In this document: positions 7,866 to 12,775 of the stretch, piece by piece
How positions within the stretch are numbered: position 1 is the stretch's first letter
Layout of the letters: every line of letters begins with the position of its first letter
Origin: Xanthobacteraceae bacterium
GTDB lineage: Bacteria > Pseudomonadota > Alphaproteobacteria > Rhizobiales > Xanthobacteraceae
Assembly: GCA_030037185.1 (NCBI GenBank)
Contig: JASHRR010000927.1
Location: 1 to 12,775 of the forward strand
Length of the DNA stretch: 12,775 nt
Direction of reading: 5' to 3'
Position numbers and translations under genes: made by a program
Notes under the pieces: generated by a model
Databases searched by the model: none
What the model saw: the letters and a program-made list of their open reading frames with translations, nothing else
Told to the model about the DNA's origin: nothing

Positions 7866-9266
7866 ATGACAGAAGCCGCCCTTCGCTCTCCCCCTCCCCT
7901 CCCCCATTCGGCCGCGCAAGCCGAATTCCTCGGCCATCCTCGGGGCTTGAGCTTCCTGTTCGCAACCGAGATGTGGGAGCGCTTCTCCTATTACGGCATG
8001 CGGGCGCTGCTCGTGCTCTATCTCGTCGAGTACGTCCTCCAGCCGCAAACAGCCGGTCAGGTGATCGGGCTTGCGGCACTCAAGCGCATCCTCGAAGCCC
8101 CGCTGGGGCCGCTCGAGGTTCAGCCCTTCGCGTCCAACATCTACGGGCTCTACACCGGCCTTGTCTATCTCACGCCGATATTCGGCGGCATCCTCGCCGA
8201 CCGGGTGCTCGGACACCGCCGCACCGTCATCATCGGCGCGCTGCTTATGGCGCTCGGCCATTTCATGATGGCGTTCGAGTCGCTGCTTTTGTTCGCGCTC
8301 CTCTTCCTCATTCTCGGCAACGGCGCGTTCAAACCCAACATGTCGAGCCAGGTCGGCCAACTCTACGCGCCCGACGATCCGCGGCGCGACCGCGCCTATT
8401 CGATCTTTTACGTCGGCATCAATATCGGCGCGTTTCTGGCGCCGCTGGTCTGCGGCACGCTCGGCGAACGCGTCGGCTGGCACTACGGCTTCGGCGCCGC
8501 CGGCGTCGGCATGCTGATCGCGCTTGCGACCTATCTTGCCGGCTCGTCGCATCTGCCGCCCGATCCGCTTCCGATCAAGCAGGCGGGACTGGCGGACCGT
8601 AAGCCGCTTGATCGCGATGAATGGCGTGCCATCATCGCGCTCCTCATCCTGTTCATTCCGACCAGCCTGTTCTGGGCCGCTTATGAACAACAGGGCAATA
8701 CCATCACGCTTTGGGCCAACGACTACACCGACCGCACAATCAATCTGTTGTTCGCTACCGCGGAGATCCCGACCACCTGGTTCCAGGCCTTCAACCCGTT
8801 TATGATTTTTGCATTCACCCCACTTGTCGTCGCTTTCTGGAAGCGCCAGGCAGAACGCGGCCGCGAACCGTCGACGGTCATCAAGATGGCGCTGGGCTGC
8901 GCCGGCTGCGGGTTCGCGTATCTGATCATGGGGGGCGCGGCGTTCTCGGCGGGCGCCGGCAAGGCAAGCTGGCTGTGGCTGTTTGCCTTCTTCGTCGTCA
9001 TCACCACCGCCGAGCTTTACCTTTCGCCGATTGGATTGTCGCTTGTCTCGAAAGTTGCGCCCGTACGCTATCTGTCGATGATGATGGGCGTATGGCTTGC
9101 TACGAGCTTCACTGGCAACTTCATGGCCGGCTATCTCGGCAGCTTCTGGGCCGGCATGACGAAGCCAAATTTCTTCCTGATGATCGCGGCCACAGCATTC
9201 GCTGCCGGCGCCGTGTTCTTCGCCTTCGACCGGCCGCTCCGCGCCGCGCTGAAGCATGGCGCCTGA
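7866..9266 (+). CDS. POT/PTR2-family proton-coupled oligopeptide transporter
   Basis: 466 aa, multi-pass inner-membrane protein of the major facilitator superfamily, expected to import di- or tripeptides with protons. The family hallmark ExxERFxYYG is intact at 35-44 (EMWERFSYYG) in the first helix, with Glu35, Glu38 and Arg39 available for proton coupling. Further family blocks are FGGILADR (106-113), LGNGAFKPNMSSQVG with Lys156 (150-164), FYVGINIGAFLAP (181-193) and FWAAYEQQG with Glu274 (269-277). About twelve or more hydrophobic segments span the length. ATG 7866 is the natural start, but its ribosome-binding site is weak (GAGAAACGA just upstream). The gene stands alone and is intact, in clear contrast to the eroded DNA on both sides. 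Substrate range cannot be deduced. Confidence 0.93.
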   Translation: MTEAALRSPPPLPHSAAQAEFLGHPRGLSFLFATEMWERFSYYGMRALLVLYLVEYVLQPQTAGQVIGLAALKRILEAPLGPLEVQPFASNIYGLYTGLVYLTPIFGGILADRVLGHRRTVIIGALLMALGHFMMAFESLLLFALLFLILGNGAFKPNMSSQVGQLYAPDDPRRDRAYSIFYVGINIGAFLAPLVCGTLGERVGWHYGFGAAGVGMLIALATYLAGSSHLPPDPLPIKQAGLADRKPLDRDEWRAIIALLILFIPTSLFWAAYEQQGNTITLWANDYTDRTINLLFATAEIPTTWFQAFNPFMIFAFTPLVVAFWKRQAERGREPSTVIKMALGCAGCGFAYLIMGGAAFSAGAGKASWLWLFAFFVVITTAELYLSPIGLSLVSKVAPVRYLSMMMGVWLATSFTGNFMAGYLGSFWAGMTKPNFFLMIAATAFAAGAVFFAFDRPLRAALKHGA

Positions 9267-10147
9267 CCGCTGATCCTTTTGGCGCATGATGTGCTTCGGC
9301 CGCTGCTGCAGCGACCTCGTTCAGAAGGCGCGGGCTCGATTGAGCCGACGCAAAGAGAGGGATTGGCTGTGCAAAGAACCGCAAGAGCGAATCCGGCGCT
9401 CCGGGTACGGATGTAACCTTGCCGCGTGGCTACGCTGTCGACGCGTCTGTTGACGGCCCAAGGCTGAAAACCCCTGCGTCGCAATATTTCGTCCGGTCAT
9501 CGGGGTTGCTGCAGATGCGATATGCTCGCTGTGAGCCTTTCAGCTTCATCTGCCCTCAATAGCTGGCCTCCGGGCGTACTTCTGAAACAACGTCATTCCT
9601 GTCTCGTCACGCCGGTCGCCCGGATATCGCGTCCGTTTTGGTGCACGACCACGTCAGCGACCTTTCCGCCCGCGTCGCGTTCGAAGTCGAGCTGAGCGTC
9701 GACAATCGTGAGAAAGAAACGTCTTTGGCGCTCGCGAAGATTGGGAAGGCGAGCTGTGATCTGTGCTTCGACCAACGGGCAAAAACCACCGGTATGAAAT
9801 CCTCGCAACTGCAGATTGAACTTGTCGACGTTGTCGCCGCCTGCTTGGCCCCCCACCGACCATGGGCCGCTGTGGTCGGAACGGAAGAAAGCCAGCGGCG
9901 CGGTCGAACAAAAGAAAGGGACTGAGAGCAGAGAGCGAGAAAGCAGCTCGCATCCGTGGCGACGATAAGAGACCGAAGGAATGCTCGCCACGCACGCCAC
10001 GCTCGCGGCCAGTGTGCGGGGCAACGATCGATGGGTTTGCGCGTCCGACGTTCAGAAAGGCGGGTCTCTGTCGAACGGGTGTTTGTCGAATAGATCGAGC
10101 TGCCGGCCGGGAATGTCATCAGGTTCTGGCCGCGGATTTGGGAGAAG
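9267..10147. other. Gene-poor stretch before the insertion sequence
   Basis: Nearly 900 bases with no intact gene. A frame overlapping the end of the transporter gene on the minus strand (9131-9484) and longer minus-strand frames at 9593-10287 are open, but they have no good start signals. The only recognisable content is the hydrolase-tail scrap at about 9596-9753. I saw no tRNA or obvious terminator behind the transporter gene. Confidence 0.5.
9596..9753 (-). pseudogene. Remnant resembling the C-terminal tail of a serine hydrolase
   Basis: On the minus strand, QLAFPIFASAKD (about 9756-9721) lies in one frame. After a one-base shift near 9720 the adjacent frame reads RFFLTIVDAQLDFERDAGG and then KVADVVVHQNGRDI, ending at a stop at 9593-9595. 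This pattern (TGQPxFPIFAES, then FFxxVVDAQIxF, then LVLHQNGRD) is the tail commonly seen at the end of beta-lactamase-like serine hydrolases. Nothing of the catalytic domain (no SxxK) is recognisable upstream at 9760-10147. It is a short relic, and the family call rests on memory of the motif. Confidence 0.55.
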
Positions 10148-10152
10148 TGTGG

Positions 10153-10267
10153 ATTCCGATTGATGCCGGACGGTGAATCCGACGTGAAGCCGGACACGGT
10201 TCCGGGCGATGCCGGACACGATTCCGACGCGAAGCCGGACGCCATTCCGAATTGAAGCCGGACACCC
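10153..10267 (+). repeat. Five tandem ~23-bp repeats at the IS left end
   Basis: Units start at 10153, 10176, 10200, 10221 and 10244, each roughly ATTCCGA, three variable bases, then GAwGCCGGAC. The GAwGCCGGAC core is exact in all five copies, at 10162, 10186, 10208, 10231 and 10254, giving spacings of 24, 22, 23 and 23 bases. That is about two helical turns, so the cores face the same side of the DNA. IS21-family ends are known to carry multiple transposase-binding repeats, and these are the obvious candidates for IstA binding. Confidence 0.85.
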
Positions 10268-10281
10268 ACAGGTAATGTGGG
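10265..10281 (+). repeat. Small perfect inverted repeat after the repeat array
   Basis: CCCACA (10265-10270) and TGTGGG (10276-10281) flank a 5-base loop. It lies between the IS repeat array and a CATAAT hexamer (10285-10290) that could be a -10 box for istA, so it might be an operator. No function is shown, and a 6-bp stem could be chance. Confidence 0.3.
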
Positions 10282-10320
10282 CGGCATAATTTCTGCGGGT
10301 CAGCGACTCAGGTCTTCAAG

Positions 10321-10342
10321 CCTCCTCGACGTGACGAGGAGG
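10321..10342 (+). promoter_or_regulatory. Hairpin burying the istA Shine-Dalgarno
   Basis: CCTCCTCG (10321-10328) is the perfect complement of CGAGGAGG (10335-10342), with a 6-base loop ACGTGA. The 3' arm contains the whole istA Shine-Dalgarno AGGAGG (10337-10342), which lies 5 bases before ATG 10348. Any transcript that includes the 5' arm could fold and hide the ribosome-binding site, limiting transposase production. Comparable sequestration is known for IS10 and IS50 transcripts that read in from outside. Folding and effect are predictions. Confidence 0.65.
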
Positions 10343-10347
10343 TACGA

Positions 10348-11886
10348 ATGCCGGCCAAGAGAGAGCTGACCATGCGACAGTTGCGACAGATGTTGCGGCT
10401 GCACCACGATGGCTTGGGTGCCCGCGAGATTGGGCGTCGGCTTGGTGTGGCGCGTAGCACAATCCAAGACAATCTCAAGCGTGTAGAAGCAGCAGGACTT
10501 GCGTGGCCGCTGGCACCCGATGTGAGCGACGAGGTGCTCGAGCAGCGGCTGTTCAGCAATGCCGGATCAAAACGCGCTGTACGACGTCGCACTGAGCCAG
10601 ACTGGGCCGTATTGGCGCGTGAGCTCAAACGCCCCGGGGTCAATCTTGTCGTGCTGTGGGAAGAGTATCGGGTCGGCCACCCAGATGGGTACGGGTACTC
10701 GAGATTCTGTGACTTGTTTCGAGAATTTGAGCAGCGTCTGTCGCCGGTGATGCGTCAGACCCATGTCGCCGGCGACAAAGTGTTTGTTGATTACTCCGGC
10801 AAGAAGCTGTCCATCGTCGATCCTGCGACCGGCGAAATACGTCAAGCCGAGATCTTCGTCGCGGTGCTGGGCGCGTCCGGCTACACCTACGCCGAAGTGA
10901 CGTGGACTCAAACACTGCCTGACTGGATCGGATCGCATGTGCAGATGTTTGAGTTTTTCCAAGGCTGCCCGCGCCTGGTAGTCCCAGATAATCTTAAAAG
11001 CGGCGTCAACAAAGCATCCTTCTACGATCCAGAGATCAATCGATCTTATGCAATGATGGCGGCGCATTACGGCGTCGGAGTTCTCCCGGCACGGCCGCGC
11101 CGTCCGAAGGATAAAGCTAAGGTTGAAGCCGGAGTGAGATTTGCCCAGACCTACATTCTGGGGCGCCTGCGACGTCAAACATTCTTCTCCCTCGAGGAAG
11201 CCAACGCGGCAATCAAGCTCGTGTTGGAACGTATGAACAATCACATCAATCGCCGCTTGGGCGTCAGTCGCAGTTATCTGTTCGCAAGTATCGAGCGGCC
11301 GACCCTTCGCGCCTTGCCGGCCACGCGATACGAATACGCCGAATGGTGCCTCGCGCGCGTCGCGCCCGATTATCACGTCGAGGTCGATCACTTCCTCTAC
11401 TCGGTGCCGCACACCTTGCTCAAGGAGCAGGTGGAAGTGCGCATGACTAACCGCATCGTCGAGATCTTCCATCGGGCCAAGCGCGTCGCCGTTCATCAGC
11501 GCCGCTACAGCGGGCCTCGCGCCGGCACCCAGTTGGACCACATGCCCAGCACCCATCGGTTCGTGGCCGAATGGACGCCGCAACGATTTGAACGCTGGGC
11601 GCGCTCCATTGGACCAAACACCGAGGGCCTTATCATAGCGGTGCTCGCCAGCCGCCGGCATCCCGAGCAGGCCTTCCGAGCCTGCCTCGGTATCCTCAAG
11701 CTTTTTCGCGGCCTTGAAACCGCTCGCGTCGAGGGCGTTGCGGCCCGCGCCGTTGCTATCGGGGCGCTGACCTACAAGAGCGTCGCCTCCATCCTCAAAA
11801 ACAATCTCGATCGCGCTTCACCGACCGCGGAGAGCGCGAGCGTGATCGACCATTCTAATGTCCGCGGTCGCGACTACTTCCACTGA
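10348..11886 (+). CDS. istA: IS21-family transposase IstA
   Basis: 512 aa, the DDE transposase that cuts and joins the element ends together with IstB. An N-terminal helix-turn-helix (about residues 8-45, including GAREIGRRLGVARSTIQ) should bind the end repeats. The integrase-like catalytic core follows with predicted Asp148 (FVDYSG), Asp214 (PDNLKSGV) and Glu260 (KDKAKVEAGVR), spacings normal for the family. The C-terminal part has the Mu-type beta-barrel region (VEVDHFLYSVPH, 370-381). Length matches full-size IstA, and no stop or frameshift is seen. AGGAGG lies 5 bases upstream and is contained in a hairpin. istB follows 11 bases after the stop with its own ribosome-binding site, so the two are co-transcribed. 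Confidence 0.95.
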   Translation: MPAKRELTMRQLRQMLRLHHDGLGAREIGRRLGVARSTIQDNLKRVEAAGLAWPLAPDVSDEVLEQRLFSNAGSKRAVRRRTEPDWAVLARELKRPGVNLVVLWEEYRVGHPDGYGYSRFCDLFREFEQRLSPVMRQTHVAGDKVFVDYSGKKLSIVDPATGEIRQAEIFVAVLGASGYTYAEVTWTQTLPDWIGSHVQMFEFFQGCPRLVVPDNLKSGVNKASFYDPEINRSYAMMAAHYGVGVLPARPRRPKDKAKVEAGVRFAQTYILGRLRRQTFFSLEEANAAIKLVLERMNNHINRRLGVSRSYLFASIERPTLRALPATRYEYAEWCLARVAPDYHVEVDHFLYSVPHTLLKEQVEVRMTNRIVEIFHRAKRVAVHQRRYSGPRAGTQLDHMPSTHRFVAEWTPQRFERWARSIGPNTEGLIIAVLASRRHPEQAFRACLGILKLFRGLETARVEGVAARAVAIGALTYKSVASILKNNLDRASPTAESASVIDHSNVRGRDYFH

Positions 11887-11897
11887 AGGAGATCAAG

Positions 11898-12674
11898 ATG
11901 CTGATACATCCCACCGTCGAGCTTCTCCATGGTCTCGGCCTGCACGGCATGGCCAAAGGCTTCAAGGCACTCGAGCAGTCGCCGGAAGCTCGTTCTCTCG
12001 ACCATGCCGAATGGCTCGGTCTCATACTCGAATACGAGGCCACGCTGCGCCAGCAACGGCGTTTCGAGGCCCGTATAAAAACCGCACGCATGCGCTATCA
12101 GGCGCGCATCGAGGACGTCAATTACCGTGCACCGCGCGGCCTTGATCGCCCGCTCTTCCTCAAGCTCACTTCCAATGATTGGATCCGCAAACGCCGCAAT
12201 TGCTTGATCGTCGGTCCAGCCGGAACCGGAAAGAGTTGGTTAGGTTGCGCGCTCGGCGACAAAGCTTGTCGAGAGGATTTCTCTGTTCTCTATTATCGCG
12301 TGCCGCGCTTGTTGACGGCATTGGCCCTCGCGCACGGTGACGGACGCTACGCCAGACTATTGCGCGCACTTTCCCGTGTTGACGTCCTCATATTGGACGA
12401 TTTTGGACCGGAGGTCCTGACTGCAGAACAACGCCGCGATCTGCTCGAAATCGTCGAGGATCGCTACAACCTCCATTCCCTCCTGATCACCAGTCAGATT
12501 CCCATCCCACAATGGTACGATATCATCGGCAATTCTACCCTCGCCGACGCCATCCTCGACCGCGTCGTTCACAACGCCTACCGAATTGAGCTCAGTGGTG
12601 AAACTCTCCGCAATCGCATCGACGACACGATCGATGGCGGCAGCCCTGCGCACAACCAAGAAACCTCACCGTGA
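11898..12674 (+). CDS. istB: IS21-family AAA+ transposition helper ATPase IstB
   Basis: 258 aa, full length for IstB. It acts as a DnaC/DnaA-like ATPase that assembles on target DNA and directs IstA to insert there. Walker A is GPAGTGKS (106-113, Lys112), Walker B is VLILDDFG (163-170, Asp167 and Asp168), LLITSQ (195-200) is the sensor-1 region, and Arg222 in ILDRVVH is a likely arginine finger. The N-terminal helical domain (1-90) is typical for the family. AAGGAG (11886-11891) ends 6 bases before ATG 11898 and starts on the last base of the istA stop codon, which fits translational coupling with istA. Confidence 0.95.
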   Translation: MLIHPTVELLHGLGLHGMAKGFKALEQSPEARSLDHAEWLGLILEYEATLRQQRRFEARIKTARMRYQARIEDVNYRAPRGLDRPLFLKLTSNDWIRKRRNCLIVGPAGTGKSWLGCALGDKACREDFSVLYYRVPRLLTALALAHGDGRYARLLRALSRVDVLILDDFGPEVLTAEQRRDLLEIVEDRYNLHSLLITSQIPIPQWYDIIGNSTLADAILDRVVHNAYRIELSGETLRNRIDDTIDGGSPAHNQETSP

Positions 12675-12775
12675 TGCTGCCCGCAAGCCGCTCGCTCGCT
12701 ACGGCGCTATGGAAGGCGCGCTCGCTCGCGGCTTGCTCCGCCGTGAACCTAACTCCACCTTGCTCGGCGAGTCGG
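12675..12775 (+). repeat. Direct and inverted repeats after istB
   Basis: CGCTCGCTCGC occurs twice, at 12689-12699 and 12719-12729, exactly 30 bases apart. The same region has a 9-bp inverted pair, GCAAGCCGC (12683-12691) and GCGGCTTGC (12728-12736). They lie just after the istB stop and may belong to the element's right-end region or a transcript-ending hairpin, but there is no following T run. The GAwGCCGGAC core of the left end is not seen inverted here, so the terminal repeat is further right. Confidence 0.4.

Larger units (their letters stand above)
10148..12775 (+). mobile_element. IS21-family insertion sequence, right end beyond the window
   Basis: An IS21-type element is shown by istA and istB in order and by repeats ahead of istA. 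I place the left end at TGTGGATTCCG (10148) because IS21 ends usually begin with TG and the repeats start 5 bases inside. The inverted partner of this end does not appear before base 12775, so the right end and the target duplication lie outside. The element sits next to pseudogene scraps. Both genes are complete, so it may be active. Confidence 0.85.

Noticed and set aside
7677..9287. A 536-codon minus-strand frame across the peptide transporter
   Set aside because: It is the complement of a clear POT transporter. Its product is highly charged and shadow-like, with no domain.
10153..10267. CRISPR array
   Set aside because: The repeats are contiguous imperfect units with no spacers and belong to the IS21 left end.
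10285..10290. CATAAT as a -10 box for istA
   Set aside because: No acceptable -35 hexamer lies 16-19 bases upstream, so I do not list it as a promoter, though the istA promoter is likely close by.
10567..11661. A 364-codon minus-strand frame inside istA
   Set aside because: It is a shadow of the well-supported istA frame with no start signal or family.

Overview
The window looks like an accessory region of an alphaproteobacterial chromosome, probably Hyphomicrobiales and plausibly Bradyrhizobium-like. This is inferred from the high G+C codon use, the Tat-exported amidase, the style of the integrase remnant and the IS21-type element; no marker gene fixes the taxonomy. Only six genes look intact. 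Between them lie long stretches without genes and the eroded remains of at least three others, which suggests an island edge or insertion-prone region under decay.

Left to right: 1-566 holds no supportable gene. 567-2090 encodes a Tat-exported amidase-signature hydrolase that starts with TTG, followed by a possible weak terminator. About 2640-3776 is a heavily frameshifted remnant of a methionyl-tRNA-synthetase-like protein lacking its N-terminal HIGH part. 4116-5288 encodes an intact stand-alone LanC-like protein with all three zinc ligands; no lanthipeptide dehydratase or convincing precursor is present. About 5341-6046 on the minus strand is a broken tyrosine-recombinase (integrase) remnant cut off just before its HxxR and Tyr catalytic residues. 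6137-7318 encodes a secreted NHL-repeat six-bladed beta-propeller. 7866-9266 encodes a POT/PTR2-family proton-coupled peptide transporter. About 9596-9753 on the minus strand is a scrap resembling the C-terminal tail of serine-hydrolase proteins. From about 10148 to beyond the window's right edge lies an IS21-family insertion sequence with istA and istB.

The intact genes do not form an obvious operon: each is separated by hundreds of bases and most have their own Shine-Dalgarno. A theme of amide and peptide chemistry (amidase, LanC-like protein, peptide transporter) is suggestive, but co-function is not shown by the sequence. The best regulatory observation is in the IS21 element: the istA Shine-Dalgarno is wholly contained in the 3' arm of a perfect 8-bp hairpin, downstream of five ~23-bp repeats carrying a GAwGCCGGAC core. 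I found no clear novel multi-gene system. The points most worth following are the LANCL-like protein beside the dead tRNA-synthetase-like gene, the amidase's altered oxyanion-loop residue, and the hairpin over the istA ribosome-binding site.
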